Shown: positions 27,231 through 35,916 of the stretch, piece by piece
Numbering within the stretch: the stretch's first letter is position 1
How the letters are laid out: each line of letters opens with the position of its first letter
Source: Brevirhabdus pacifica
Lineage (GTDB): Bacteria > Pseudomonadota > Alphaproteobacteria > Rhodobacterales > Rhodobacteraceae
Reading direction: 5' to 3'
DNA length: 64,000 nucleotides
NCBI RefSeq assembly: GCF_002797755.1
Contig: NZ_PGFI01000012.1
Location: forward strand, 372,001-436,000
The notes under the pieces: model-generated
Told to the model about the DNA's origin: nothing
The model's input: only the letters and a program-made list of their open reading frames with translations
The model's database searches: none
Made by a program: the position numbers and the translations under genes

Positions 27231-27746
27231 ATGGCCGACTACCCCAGACAATTCGACAAGGACGGGTTGCTTGCCTGCGCGCGCGGCGAGCTTTTCGGCG
27301 AGGGCAACCCCCAGCTGCCGGAACCGCCGATGCTGATGATGGACCGCGTGACGGACATCAGCGCCGATGGCGGCCTGCACGGCAAGGGCCACGTCGTGGC
27401 CGAGTTCGACATCGACCCCGACCTTTGGTTCTTCGCCTGCCATTTCCCCGGCGACCCGGTGATGCCCGGCTGTCTTGGCCTGGACGCGCTGTGGCAGCTG
27501 ACCGGCTTCAACCTGGGCTGGCGCGGCATGCAGGGGCGCGGCCGCGCCCTGGGCGTGGGCGAGGTCAAGTTCACCGGCATGGTCACCCCCGAGACCAAGC
27601 TTGTCACTTATCACGTGGATTTCACCCGGGTCATCGACCGGCGGCTCAAGATGGGCATCGCCAACGGTCGCATGCTGGCCGACGGTGAAGAGATCTACAC
27701 CACGGAAAACATGAAGGTCGGCCTGTTCCAGGATCAGGAAGGCTGA
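27231..27746 (+). CDS. fabA: 3-hydroxydecanoyl-ACP dehydratase/isomerase
   Basis: Introduces the cis double bond of unsaturated fatty acids (dehydration of 3-hydroxydecanoyl-ACP, then trans-2 to cis-3 isomerisation). 171 residues, [20 protein letters not shown]. The active-site segment [23 protein letters not shown] holds the catalytic His (about 71) and Asp (about 85). PPMLMMDRV and [11 protein letters not shown] are further FabA signatures. First gene of fabA–fabB–fabI, 46 bp before fabB. Confidence 0.97.
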   Translation: MADYPRQFDKDGLLACARGELFGEGNPQLPEPPMLMMDRVTDISADGGLHGKGHVVAEFDIDPDLWFFACHFPGDPVMPGCLGLDALWQLTGFNLGWRGMQGRGRALGVGEVKFTGMVTPETKLVTYHVDFTRVIDRRLKMGIANGRMLADGEEIYTTENMKVGLFQDQEG

Positions 27747-27792
27747 CCGCTTGAACGCGAACAACCGCCCCCAGGGGCAGAGGAGGACGGAC

Positions 27793-29013
27793 ATGCGCCG
27801 TGTGGTCATTACCGGGATGGGCATCATCTCCCCCATCGGAAACAGCATCGACGAAGTGACCGAGAGCCTGCGGGCCGGACGGTCGGGCATCACCGCCGAG
27901 CCGGAATATGCCGCACACGGCTTCCGCAGCCAGATCGCCGGCGTGCCCGACATCGTGCTCGAGGATCACATCGACAAGCGTCAGCTGCGCTTCATGGGGC
28001 CGGGTGCCGCCTACAACTTCCTGGCGATGGAGCAGGCGGTCAAGGACAGCGGCCTCAGCCCCGAGGATGTCTCGAACCCGATGACCGGCCTGATCATGGG
28101 CTCGGGCGGTCCGTCGACCTCGAACTTCTTCACCGCCTTCCAGACGGTCAAGGAAAAGGGCGCGCCCAAGCGGATGGGTCCCTTCATGGTCACCCGCTGC
28201 ATGAGCTCGACCAACAGCGCCTGTCTGGCGACGCCCTTCAAGATCAAGGGCATCAACTACTCGATCACCTCGGCCTGCTCGACCAGTGCCCATTGCATCG
28301 GCAACGGCACCGAGCAGATCCAGATGGGCAAGCAGGACATCGTCTTCGCCGGCGGCGGCGAGGAGGTCGACTGGACCCTGTCGTGCCTGTTCGACGCGAT
28401 GGGCGCCATGTCCTCGAAGTATAACGACACGCCCGAAAAGGCCTCGCGCCCCTTCGACGCAACCCGCGACGGCTTCGTGATCGCTGGCGGCGGCGGTGTC
28501 GTCGTGCTGGAAGAGCTGGAGCATGCTCTGGCCCGCGGTGCCAAGATCTACGCCGAGGTCACGGGCTACGGCGCCACCTCGGACGGCCACGACATGGTTG
28601 CCCCCTCGGGCGAGGGCGGCGAGCGGTCCATGCGTCTGGCGATCAAGGATCTGGGCGATCGCAAGGTCGACTACATCAACGCCCACGGCACATCGACCCC
28701 AGCGGGCGATGTGACCGAGGTCGAGGCCGTGCGTCGCGTCTTCGGCGAAAAGCACCCGCCGATCTCGTCCACCAAGTCGATGACCGGCCACAGCCTTGGC
28801 GCGACCGGCGTCCACGAGGCGATCTATTCGCTGATCATGATGGAAAACGACTTCATCGCGCCCTCGATCAACGTCACCGAGCTTGATCCCGCCCTGCGCG
28901 CCGATGAGATCGTGACCGAGACCCGCGAGGCCAAGCTGGACACGATCCTGTCGAACTCGTTCGGCTTCGGCGGCACCAACGCATCGCTGGCTCTCAGCAA
29001 GTACAACGGATAA
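27793..29013 (+). CDS. fabB: 3-oxoacyl-ACP synthase I
   Basis: Condensing enzyme that elongates unsaturated acyl-ACP made by FabA. ATG at 27793 ([16 protein letters not shown]) with a perfect AGGAGG 7 bases upstream; the in-frame TTG-type upstream start at 27751 is not needed. It has 406 residues. The catalytic triad is Cys in [13 protein letters not shown] (about residue 162), His in [11 protein letters not shown] (about 298) and His in [10 protein letters not shown] (about 333). Ends [17 protein letters not shown]. FabB-type rather than FabF because of its FabA partner. Confidence 0.96.
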   Translation: MRRVVITGMGIISPIGNSIDEVTESLRAGRSGITAEPEYAAHGFRSQIAGVPDIVLEDHIDKRQLRFMGPGAAYNFLAMEQAVKDSGLSPEDVSNPMTGLIMGSGGPSTSNFFTAFQTVKEKGAPKRMGPFMVTRCMSSTNSACLATPFKIKGINYSITSACSTSAHCIGNGTEQIQMGKQDIVFAGGGEEVDWTLSCLFDAMGAMSSKYNDTPEKASRPFDATRDGFVIAGGGGVVVLEELEHALARGAKIYAEVTGYGATSDGHDMVAPSGEGGERSMRLAIKDLGDRKVDYINAHGTSTPAGDVTEVEAVRRVFGEKHPPISSTKSMTGHSLGATGVHEAIYSLIMMENDFIAPSINVTELDPALRADEIVTETREAKLDTILSNSFGFGGTNASLALSKYNG

Positions 29014-29019
29014 CCGGAC

Positions 29020-29808
29020 ATGGCTGAACTGATGAAGGGCAAGCGGGGCCTGATCATGGGCGTCGCGAACGAACGCTCGATCGCCTGGGGCATCGCCCGC
29101 CAGATGGCCGCTGAGGGCGCCGAGCTTGCGTTTTCCTATCAGGGCGAGGCTTTCGGCAAGCGGGTCGAGCCGCTGGCCGCCTCGGTCGGTTCGGACATCC
29201 TTGTGGATGTGGACGTGACCGACGACGCCTCGCTGGATGCCGCGTTCGAGACCCTCGGCACCCATTGGGACCGGCTGGATTTCGTCGTGCATGCCATCGC
29301 CTTTTCCGACAAGGCCGAGCTGACGGGCAGGTTCATCAACACCAGCCGCGAGAACTTCAAGAACTCGCTGGCGATCTCGTGCTACTCGCTGATCGACGTG
29401 GCGCGGCGTGCGCGCCCGATGATGAGCGAGGGCGGCACCATCCTGACCCTGACCTATCAGGGCTCGAACCGGGTGACGCCCTTCTACAACGTGATGGGCG
29501 TGGCCAAGGCGGCGCTGGAATCGACCGTGCGCTATCTGGCCAACGATCTGGGACCCGAGGGCATTCGCGTCAACGCCGTCTCGCCCGGACCGATGAAGAC
29601 GCTGGCTGGCGCGGCCATTGGTGGCGCGCGCAAGACCTACCGGCAGACCGAGATGAACGCGCCCCTGCGCTCGAACGCGACGCTTGAGGCCGTGGGCGGC
29701 ACTGCCGTCTGGCTGGCGTCGGATTACGGCGCCTGCACCACCGGCGAGATCGTGCGTGTCGACGGCGGCTATCACGTCCTGGGCATGAACCAGCCCGAGA
29801 ACATCTGA
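29020..29808 (+). CDS. fabI: Enoyl-ACP reductase (NADH)
   Basis: Last step of each elongation cycle. 262 residues, MAELMKGKRGLIMGVANERSIAWGIA (NADH-binding segment of FabI, with the SIAWG signature). The catalytic Tyr-x6-Lys is in FYNVMGVAKAALE (residues about 155–165). The substrate-side helix AGAAIGGARKTYRQTEMNAPL and C-terminal VDGGYHVLGM complete it. Starts 6 bp after fabB. This FabI type is the classical triclosan-sensitive family, though sensitivity itself cannot be read from the sequence. Confidence 0.96.
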   Translation: MAELMKGKRGLIMGVANERSIAWGIARQMAAEGAELAFSYQGEAFGKRVEPLAASVGSDILVDVDVTDDASLDAAFETLGTHWDRLDFVVHAIAFSDKAELTGRFINTSRENFKNSLAISCYSLIDVARRARPMMSEGGTILTLTYQGSNRVTPFYNVMGVAKAALESTVRYLANDLGPEGIRVNAVSPGPMKTLAGAAIGGARKTYRQTEMNAPLRSNATLEAVGGTAVWLASDYGACTTGEIVRVDGGYHVLGMNQPENI

Positions 29809-29863
29809 AGATCCGCGACCGGCGGGCGGGAACGATCCCCGCCCCGGGCCGCACCGGAATGCA

Positions 29864-29895
29864 GCAGGGGCCCCGCGTTTTCACGCGGGGCCCCT
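29864..29895. terminator. Strong bidirectional-type hairpin after fabI
   Basis: 14-bp stem GCAGGGGCCCCGCG/CGCGGGGCCCCTGC with a 4–6 base T-rich loop between the convergent fabI and the secreted gene at 29957. No long T-tract. Confidence 0.65.
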
Positions 29896-29956
29896 GCCCG
29901 TTGCCGTCACCCGTGGAATTTGCAACGGCGAACGTTGGCCTTACTGGCCGGCACCA

Positions 29957-30364
29957 TTACTTACCCGCGGTGAACGGCAGCGCGTAGGGGCTGCCATCGG
30001 CCTTGGTCGCCGGGGTGTCGACATCGGTCGAACCCTCGCCGAAATCGTAGGTGTCGTTGTCGTTTGTCTCGTAGTGCAGCATGCCGATGTAATCGGTGCC
30101 CGCGACCGCGTCGTCCATGATCTCGACCTCCACGTTCTCGGTCGTGCCGGCCTTCACGGCGACATGGCCGATCGAACCGGGGATGACGGGCTGACCGTCC
30201 TTGAGGGCGTGGATGGTCAGGTAGCCATCCTTGTCGATCATGACCGACGGGAAGGTCACGACGTGCTTGACGGTGGTGCCCTCGGTCTTGAGGATCAGGT
30301 GCTCGGCCATTGCCGGTGCGGCAAGAGTGGTCGAGAGGGCGGCTGCGATAGCGATGAGTTTCAT
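29957..30364 (-). CDS. Secreted DUF7282-like beta protein
   Basis: 135 residues from ATG 30364 with AAGGAG upstream. Signal peptide MKLIAIAAALSTTLAAPAMA, then a mature domain of about 115 residues. The domain shows a dipeptide-rich beta pattern: VMIDKDGYLTIHALKDGQPV, GSIGHVAVKAGTTENVEVEI, MLHYETNDNDTYDF and a C-terminal G-x-PYALPFTAGK. This layout (strand with DGY/FxxIH, AGxxxxVxV, hydrophobic-xTN-ND-x-YDF) resembles DUF7282, described mostly in archaeal secreted proteins. The copper-ligand set of azurins is missing (no Cys), so it is not a cupredoxin. Function unknown. Confidence 0.75.
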   Translation of the reverse strand: MKLIAIAAALSTTLAAPAMAEHLILKTEGTTVKHVVTFPSVMIDKDGYLTIHALKDGQPVIPGSIGHVAVKAGTTENVEVEIMDDAVAGTDYIGMLHYETNDNDTYDFGEGSTDVDTPATKADGSPYALPFTAGK

Positions 30365-30554
30365 TGAGCTGGCTCCTTGCTGGCTTGTCCCTCCACTCAC
30401 GAGGGGCCGGGGCGCGAAGTTTCAGGCACCCGCATAATTTTTTCCGACCTGCCCCGGAGCGCCCCGCCGGGCAGCGGCCCCGTCCCCGCGCAGGATGGGG
30501 GTTTTACCCCCCTTCGGGTCGTGTATCGTCGGCGAAAACCCCGCGGAGGATCCC

Positions 30555-31244
30555 ATGCCCATCACCACCTGCATCTTCGACGCCTACGGCACCCTGTTCG
30601 ACGTCTCGGCCGCCGCGCGCGAGGCGGCCGCCGAACCGGGCCGCGAGGCCTTCGCCCCCCATTGGCCGCAGATCGCTTTCGACTGGCGGATGAAGCAACT
30701 CAACTACACCTGGCTGCGGGCCGTGACCGGGGCCCATGCCGATTTCGGCGAGGTGACGCGCAACGCCCTCGACTGGGCGCTGGAGGCATCGGGGATGGAT
30801 GGCGACCCCGAGCTGCGCCAGCGGCTGCTGGACCTCTACTGGGAGCTGTCGGCCTATCCCGAGGTGCCGACGATGCTGCGGGCGCTGAAGGAGGCGGGCC
30901 ACAACACCGCGATCCTGTCCAATGGATCCCCCGAGATGCTGGAGGCGGCTGTGAACTCGGCCGGCGTGGGCGAAGTGTTGGACGATCTGCTGTCGGTTGA
31001 GACGGTCGGCGTCTTCAAGCCCCACGCCTCGGTCTACGACCTGGTGGGCAAACGCTTCGACTGCGCGCCCGACGAGGTGCTTTTCGTCTCGTCCAACGGC
31101 TGGGACGCGGCGGCGGCGACGGGCTACGGCTTCCGCACCGCCTGGGTCAACCGCGCGAAGGAGCCGATGGACCGCCTGCCCTGGACGCCGGGCAACGTGC
31201 TGGACGATCTGACCACGATCCCGGACCTGGCGGCCCGGCTGTGA
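30555..31244 (+). CDS. Haloacid dehalogenase, type II
   Basis: 229 residues from ATG 30555 with GGAGGA upstream. HAD-superfamily motif I is CIFDAYGTLFD (nucleophile Asp, residues 8–18). Motif II is ILSNGSPEMLE (Ser/Asn about 118). Motif III Lys is VGVFKPHASVYDL. Motif IV is VLFVSSNGWDAAAATGYGF, ending in FRTAWVNR. The SSNxWD pattern marks L-2-haloacid dehalogenases, which hydrolyse 2-haloacids to 2-hydroxyacids, fitting a marine setting. The 3' end overlaps the next gene (GTGA), so the two are translationally coupled. Confidence 0.9.
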   Translation: MPITTCIFDAYGTLFDVSAAAREAAAEPGREAFAPHWPQIAFDWRMKQLNYTWLRAVTGAHADFGEVTRNALDWALEASGMDGDPELRQRLLDLYWELSAYPEVPTMLRALKEAGHNTAILSNGSPEMLEAAVNSAGVGEVLDDLLSVETVGVFKPHASVYDLVGKRFDCAPDEVLFVSSNGWDAAAATGYGFRTAWVNRAKEPMDRLPWTPGNVLDDLTTIPDLAARL

Positions 31245-32116
31245 CGGGCGGGGCCAGCCCCCAGGCGGCCCGCTTCACCGCCAGCGACGGGGTGGGCCTT
31301 GCTTATGACGACACCCACCCGCAGGGCCATCCCGACCCCGCGATGGTCCCCGTGCTGTGCCTCTCCGGGCTCAGCCGCAACGCTCGTGATTTCGAGTATG
31401 TCCTGCCCCACCTTGGGCCGGGGCGGGTCCTGCGGCTGGATTACCGGGGGCGCGGCCGGTCGGATTATGCCGATCCCGGCACCTACAGCGTGCCGACCGA
31501 GGCGCGCGACGCGCTGGAACTGCTCGACCACCTCGGGCTTGAACGGGCGGCGATCCTGGGCACATCGCGCGGGGGGCTGATCGCGATGTTCCTGGCCGCC
31601 ACCGCGCCCGGGCGGCTGGCCGGGGTCTGCCTCAACGACGTGGGCCCCCAGATCGCGCCCAAGGGGATCGAGGATATCCGCGCCTACTTGGGCCGCAATC
31701 CCGCCGCCACCGACATGGACACCCTTGCGCGTGAGCGGGCGCGCATCGCCGGCGGCTTTGTCGGCGTGCCACACGCGCGCTGGCTGAACGAGGTGCGCCA
31801 CAATTACCGCGAGAAGGCCGGGCGGCTGGTCATCGACTATGACCCGCGCCTGCGCGAAGCGGTGCTGCCCTCGCTTGATCGTCCCGTGGACCTATGGCCG
31901 CTGTTCGAGGCGATGGCGGGCCTGCCGCTGGCGCTGATCCGGGGCGCCAACTCGGACCTGCTGTCGCCCGCCACCGCAGCCGAGATGCGCCGCCGTCGCC
32001 CCGACATGATCTTCGCCGAGGTGCCCGACCGCGGTCATGTTCCCTTCATGGACGAGGCCGAAAGCCTGGCCGCGATCCGACAATTCAAGGAGGCAATCGG
32101 ATGGACATCAACCTGA
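31241..32116 (+). CDS. Alpha/beta hydrolase
   Basis: 291 residues; the GTG start overlaps the dehalogenase TGA. Nucleophile elbow GTSRGG (about residue 109), oxyanion strand LCLSGLSRNARDF, acid region LIRGANSDLLS and catalytic His in VPDRGHVPFMDE. Broadly similar to esterases and lactonases; the substrate is not predictable. It overlaps the following dehydratase gene by 16 bp. Confidence 0.88.
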   Translation: MTGGASPQAARFTASDGVGLAYDDTHPQGHPDPAMVPVLCLSGLSRNARDFEYVLPHLGPGRVLRLDYRGRGRSDYADPGTYSVPTEARDALELLDHLGLERAAILGTSRGGLIAMFLAATAPGRLAGVCLNDVGPQIAPKGIEDIRAYLGRNPAATDMDTLARERARIAGGFVGVPHARWLNEVRHNYREKAGRLVIDYDPRLREAVLPSLDRPVDLWPLFEAMAGLPLALIRGANSDLLSPATAAEMRRRRPDMIFAEVPDRGHVPFMDEAESLAAIRQFKEAIGWTST

Positions 32117-33072
32117 TCGAGGCCGCCGACCGGCGGCTCGAGGGACATGTGCGGCGCACGCCGCTGCTGTCCTCCCCCTTTCTCGACGAGATCGCGGGCC
32201 GCCGCGTGCTGGTCAAGCCCGAGTGCCTGCAACACACCGGCTCGTTCAAGTTTCGCGGCGGCTGGGCCGCGATCACCGCCCTTGATCCCGAGCAACGGGC
32301 GCGCGGGGTACTGGCCACCTCGTCGGGTAATCATGCCCAGGGGATCGCCAAGGCGGCGGCCGCCCACGGGGTGCGCGCGGTCATCGTCATGCCTTCGGAC
32401 GCGCCGGAGATCAAAATCGCCAACACCCGCGCCCTCGGGGCCGAGGTGGTCCTATACGACCGCGCGACCGAGGATCGCGACCTGCTTGCCGCCGACCGGA
32501 TCGAAGCCGACGGGCTGAGTTTCATCCCGCCCTTCGACCATCCGCAGGTGATCGCGGGCCAGGGCAGCGTCGGCCTGGAAATCGCCGCCCAGGCGCAGGA
32601 GGAGGGGGTGACCGAGGGCGATGTGCTGGTCTGTTGCGGCGGTGGCGGCCTGACGTCGGGCATCGCCCTGGCGCTGGAGGCCCGCGCCCCCGGCCTGCGC
32701 CCCCGCACGGTCGAGCCCGAGGGCTTCGACGATTTCGCCCGCTCGCTCGACGAGGGGCGGATCTGCCGCAACCCGGCCACCTCCGGCAGCATCTGCGACG
32801 CGATCCTGACGCCCGAGCCGGGGCGGCTGACCTTCCCGGTGGTCTCGCGCCTGGCCGGTCCGGGTCTTGTCGTCAGCGAAGATGAATGCCTGCGCGCCAT
32901 GGCGCTGGCCTTCGCCCGGCTGCGCATCGTTCTGGAACCGGGGGGCGCCGCCGCCTTGGCCGCCGCCCTCTTCCGGCCTGAAGAGATCGCGGGCGAGGCA
33001 GTGATCGCCGTGGCCACCGGCGGCAATGTCGATCCCGCCGTCTTCCGCCAGGCGCTGGACCGGCACGGCTGA
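32101..33072 (+). CDS. PLP-dependent threonine/serine dehydratase family protein
   Basis: 323 residues from ATG 32101 with AAGGAGG upstream, inside the end of the hydrolase gene. Fold-type II PLP enzyme: the PLP Lys is in HTGSFKFRGGWAA (about residue 46), then SSGNHAQGIA, the PLP phosphate loop CCGGGGLTSGIAL, and Ser/Ala-rich C-terminus ending IAVATGGNVDPAVF. It lacks the C-terminal ACT regulatory domain of biosynthetic IlvA, so it fits catabolic threonine dehydratase, serine racemase or hydroxy-aspartate dehydratase. Several members of this group (e.g. ectoine-linked) have yet other substrates. Confidence 0.88.
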   Translation: MDINLIEAADRRLEGHVRRTPLLSSPFLDEIAGRRVLVKPECLQHTGSFKFRGGWAAITALDPEQRARGVLATSSGNHAQGIAKAAAAHGVRAVIVMPSDAPEIKIANTRALGAEVVLYDRATEDRDLLAADRIEADGLSFIPPFDHPQVIAGQGSVGLEIAAQAQEEGVTEGDVLVCCGGGGLTSGIALALEARAPGLRPRTVEPEGFDDFARSLDEGRICRNPATSGSICDAILTPEPGRLTFPVVSRLAGPGLVVSEDECLRAMALAFARLRIVLEPGGAAALAAALFRPEEIAGEAVIAVATGGNVDPAVFRQALDRHG

Positions 33073-33105
33073 GCCAAGCCGCCCCGCGTCCGCGGCATTT
33101 GCCAT

Positions 33106-33158
33106 TGACCCGGCGCAGGCGCGGGTCACAGACTGACCGTCGCAGCCCTAAATTAGGG
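33106..33158 (+). promoter_or_regulatory. Cluster of inverted repeats upstream of the enol-lactonase gene
   Basis: Overlapping symmetric elements: TGACCCG–(9)–CGGGTCA at 33106–33128, GGTCA–CAGAC–TGACC at 33124–33138, and the palindrome CCCTAAATTAGGG at 33146–33158. The TGACC/GGTCA half-sites are reused, suggesting binding of one regulator in several registers. The regulator is not identified. Confidence 0.45.
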
Positions 33159-33233
33159 CGTCCGCCCCGGCGCATCCCCGGCGCATCACCGGCCCGGCAC
33201 CCGCGCAAGATACGAAGAAGAAAGGCCCCAAAG

Positions 33234-34022
33234 ATGAAGATGGCAGCGATCAACGGCACGATGATCCATTACCGTGAGGATGGCGATCCCGATGGCGCCC
33301 CCCTGGTCTTTGCCAACTCTCTGGGCTGCGACCTACGGCTCTGGGACCAGATCCTGCCGCTGCTGCCCAAGGGGCTGCGCATCATCCGCTACGACAAGCG
33401 CGGCCACGGCCTGTCGGACGCCCCGCCCGCGCCCTACAAGATGGGCCAGCTTGTAACCGATGCCGAGCAACTTCTGGATCATCTGGAAGTCAGGGATTGT
33501 CTGTTCGTCGGCCTGTCGATCGGCGGCCTGATCGCCCAGGGGCTGGCGGTCAAGCGGATGGACCTCGTGCGCGCGATGGTAATCTCGAACACCGCAGCCA
33601 AGATCGGGACGGCCGACCTCTGGCAGCAGCGTATCCAGGCGATCGAGGCCGGCGGGGTCGAGGCGTTGGCGGACTCGATCATGGAACGCTGGTTTCCGAA
33701 GGCATTCCGCGAAACCCCCGCCCTGCACGCCTGGCGCAACATGCTGACCCGCACCCCGGCCCAGGGATATATCGGATGCTCCCAGGCGATCGCGGGGACG
33801 GATTTCATGACCCCGACATCGGGGCTGCGCCTGCCGACCCTGGCCATCGCAGGCAGCGAGGATGGATCGACCCCGCCCGACCTGGTGCGCGAAACGGCCG
33901 ACCTGATCCCCGGCTCTAAGTTCCACCTGATCCGTGGCGGCGGGCATCTGCCTTGTGTCGACTCCCCCGAGGAATACGCAAGGGTTCTGACCGGCTTCCT
34001 GCGCGAGACTGGCCATGTCTGA
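33234..34022 (+). CDS. pcaD: 3-oxoadipate enol-lactonase type hydrolase
   Basis: Hydrolyses beta-ketoadipate enol-lactone in aromatic degradation. 262 residues from ATG 33234 (AAGAAAGG upstream). Key segments are GTMIHYREDGDPDGAPLVFANSLG (oxyanion region), RYDKRGHGLSD, the nucleophile elbow GLSIGGLIAQGLA (about residue 97), acid Asp in IAGSEDGSTPPD and His in RGGGHLPCVDSP. The NSLGxDLRLWD pattern is strongly PcaD. The other pca genes are absent from the window, so here it may be a scavenged or paralogous lactonase. Confidence 0.85.
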   Translation: MKMAAINGTMIHYREDGDPDGAPLVFANSLGCDLRLWDQILPLLPKGLRIIRYDKRGHGLSDAPPAPYKMGQLVTDAEQLLDHLEVRDCLFVGLSIGGLIAQGLAVKRMDLVRAMVISNTAAKIGTADLWQQRIQAIEAGGVEALADSIMERWFPKAFRETPALHAWRNMLTRTPAQGYIGCSQAIAGTDFMTPTSGLRLPTLAIAGSEDGSTPPDLVRETADLIPGSKFHLIRGGGHLPCVDSPEEYARVLTGFLRETGHV

Positions 34023-34065
34023 GGCCCGCGTGGCCCCATCCGTCCAGCGGCCCGGATCCTAGGAC

Positions 34066-34788
34066 ATGGCGCGGTTTCTTCTGATCCACGGCTCCTGTCA
34101 CGGGGCCTGGTGCTGGGACATGCTGATTTCCGAGCTGGAGGCGCTTGGTCACGCCGCCCGGGCCATCGACCTGCCCGGCGCGGGCGATGATGCCACCCCT
34201 GTCGGACAGGTGACATTGGCGGCCTATCGCGATGCGGTGGTGGCGGCGCTGGACGACGGCGCCGGCCCCTCGATCCTGCTGGGCCATTCGGCGGGCGGCT
34301 TTCCGATCACCGCCGCGGCCGAGGAGGCCCCCGAACTGGTCCGCGCGTTGGTCTACCTGTGCGCCTACGTCCCCAAGCCCGGACAAAGCCTGGTCGACCT
34401 GCGTCGCGCCGCCCCGCGCCAGCCCCTCATGCCGGCGGTCAAGCTGGCCGAGGATGGCAAAAGCTTCACCGTGCGCCCGGAGATGCGGGAGGAGGTCTTT
34501 TACCATGACTGCCCGCCCGAGGCGCGCGCCCTGGCCGACGCAAAGTTGCGCCCGCAACCGGTCGCGCCGCAGGCCACGGCCCTCGGGCCCACCCCCCGGG
34601 CGGACCGCCTGCCCCGCCACTACATCCGCTGCACCCAGGACCGGACCATTCCACCGGAATACCAGCTTACCCTGTCCAAAGACTTTACGTCGGGGAATGT
34701 GCATGCTCTCAATAGCGCGCATTCACCATTTTTCTCTCAGCCCGCCACGCTGGCGGCGCTGCTCAACACAATATCAGAGGCCCTTTGA
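34066..34788 (+). CDS. Alpha/beta hydrolase (salicylate-esterase/hydroxynitrile-lyase-like)
   Basis: 240 residues starting MARFLLIHGSCHGAWCWDML, the usual opening of this Abhydrolase_6 subgroup, with oxyanion HGSCHGAW. Nucleophile elbow GHSAGG (about residue 79), and His near the C-terminus in LNSAHSPFFSQP. The cap segment includes EEVFYHDCPPEARA. Substrate unknown; likely a small ester or lactone. Follows the enol-lactonase gene by 43 bp and precedes the BKACE gene by 2 bp. Confidence 0.87.
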   Translation: MARFLLIHGSCHGAWCWDMLISELEALGHAARAIDLPGAGDDATPVGQVTLAAYRDAVVAALDDGAGPSILLGHSAGGFPITAAAEEAPELVRALVYLCAYVPKPGQSLVDLRRAAPRQPLMPAVKLAEDGKSFTVRPEMREEVFYHDCPPEARALADAKLRPQPVAPQATALGPTPRADRLPRHYIRCTQDRTIPPEYQLTLSKDFTSGNVHALNSAHSPFFSQPATLAALLNTISEAL

Positions 34789-34790
34789 TC

Positions 34791-35624
34791 ATGTCCGATC
34801 CCTGCATCATCTGCGTTGCAATCACCGGCTCCGTTCCCACCAAGGCCGACAACCCGGCCGTGCCCGTGACCATCGAGGAGCAGATCGAAAGCACCCACGA
34901 GGCTTTCGAGGCGGGAGCATCGATCGCCCATTGCCACGTGCGCAATCCCGATCAGACGCCGACCTCGGACCCCGAGCTTTACGGCCGTCTGAAGGAAGGC
35001 ATCGAAAAGCATTGCCCCGGCATGATCGTGCAGCTTTCGACCGGCGGCCGCTCGGGCAGCGGGCGCGAGCGGGGCGGCATGCTTTCCCTGCGGCCCGACA
35101 TGGCCTCTCTTTCGGTGGGCTCGAACAACTTTCCCAACCGCGTCTACCAGAACGACCCCGAGCTGATCGACTGGCTCGCCTCGGAGATGCTGAAATACGA
35201 CGTCAAACCCGAGATCGAGGCGTTCGATCTGTCGCACATCCTCCAGGCCATCGCGATGGGTGAGGCAGGCAAGCTGAAAAAGCCCCTCTACGTGCAGTTC
35301 GTGATGGGCGTAAAGAACGCCATGCCCGCCGACAAGGAGGTCTTCGATTTCTACGTGAAGACCATGCGCGACCGGGCCCCCGACGCGGCCTGGTGCGCCG
35401 CCGGCATCGGCCCCAACCAGATCCGGGTCAACGAATGGTCGATCGCCGCGGGCGGCCACACCCGCACCGGGATGGAAGACAACGTCCGCCTCGACCGCGA
35501 GACGCTGGCACCGTCGAACGCGGCATTGGTGCGCCGGGCGGTGGAGCTGTGCGAGAAATACGAGCGCCCCGTCGCCACCACCGAACAGGCCCGCAAGATC
35601 CTGGGCCTGCGCCCCGCCGCCTGA
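34791..35624 (+). CDS. BKACE-family beta-keto acid cleavage enzyme (DUF849)
   Basis: Zn-dependent cleavage of a beta-keto acid with acetyl-CoA to acetoacetate and a CoA ester (family founder Kce). ATG 34791, 277 residues. First strand CIICVAITGSVPTKAD (T-G-S motif), Zn ligands in AHCHVRN (His48/His50 type), QLSTGGRSG, MASLSVGSNNFPNRVYQN, the acidic EIEAFD segment with the catalytic Glu, and AAGIGPNQIRVNEWSIAAGGHTRTG which holds the last Zn/substrate residues. The actual substrate is unknown; the enol-lactonase and hydrolase upstream suggest a short aromatic or dicarboxylate pathway. Confidence 0.92.
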   Translation: MSDPCIICVAITGSVPTKADNPAVPVTIEEQIESTHEAFEAGASIAHCHVRNPDQTPTSDPELYGRLKEGIEKHCPGMIVQLSTGGRSGSGRERGGMLSLRPDMASLSVGSNNFPNRVYQNDPELIDWLASEMLKYDVKPEIEAFDLSHILQAIAMGEAGKLKKPLYVQFVMGVKNAMPADKEVFDFYVKTMRDRAPDAAWCAAGIGPNQIRVNEWSIAAGGHTRTGMEDNVRLDRETLAPSNAALVRRAVELCEKYERPVATTEQARKILGLRPAA

Positions 35625-35916
35625 ATGGGGGCCACCGCCGCCTGTCGCGCTGCCCTTGGCCGCGAATAAATCAACGGTTTCCCCGGGTTGGCCGCGAAGC
35701 CGCGGCCGCCCGCTCCTCCCCCGCGTGTGAATGGGCGGGTTCAAGCCGAAATTAAGCGATGTTCGGCTGCAACAATATGAAACTTTTATCCGGTCGCCGC
35801 GTTAGCTGAGCAATGGCCGGAAACGTGATCGGGCAATGCCTGCGGCAACTCCGGGTTGTGCAGGGTGCCCGTTGCCGATCTCCGAAATGCCGGCTGCCTG
35901 CATAAGGAGACAGAAA
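35625..35916. other. Upstream region of the DUF883/holin/DUF3618 cluster
   Basis: No gene. It contains an EcfG-like promoter candidate (35778–35803) and ends with AAGGAG before the ATG at 35917. Confidence 0.5.
35778..35803 (+). promoter_or_regulatory. Candidate EcfG-type (general stress) promoter
   Basis: TGAAAC, 16-bp spacer, CGTT (35800–35803), followed by TAG. This is one mismatch from the GGAAC–N16/17–CGTT consensus of alphaproteobacterial EcfG sigma factors. About 107 bases of leader precede the first gene. Confidence 0.4.

Noticed and set aside
29957-30364. Pseudoazurin/cupredoxin
   Set aside because: Size and signal peptide fit, but the type 1 copper Cys and associated His/Met ligands are absent.
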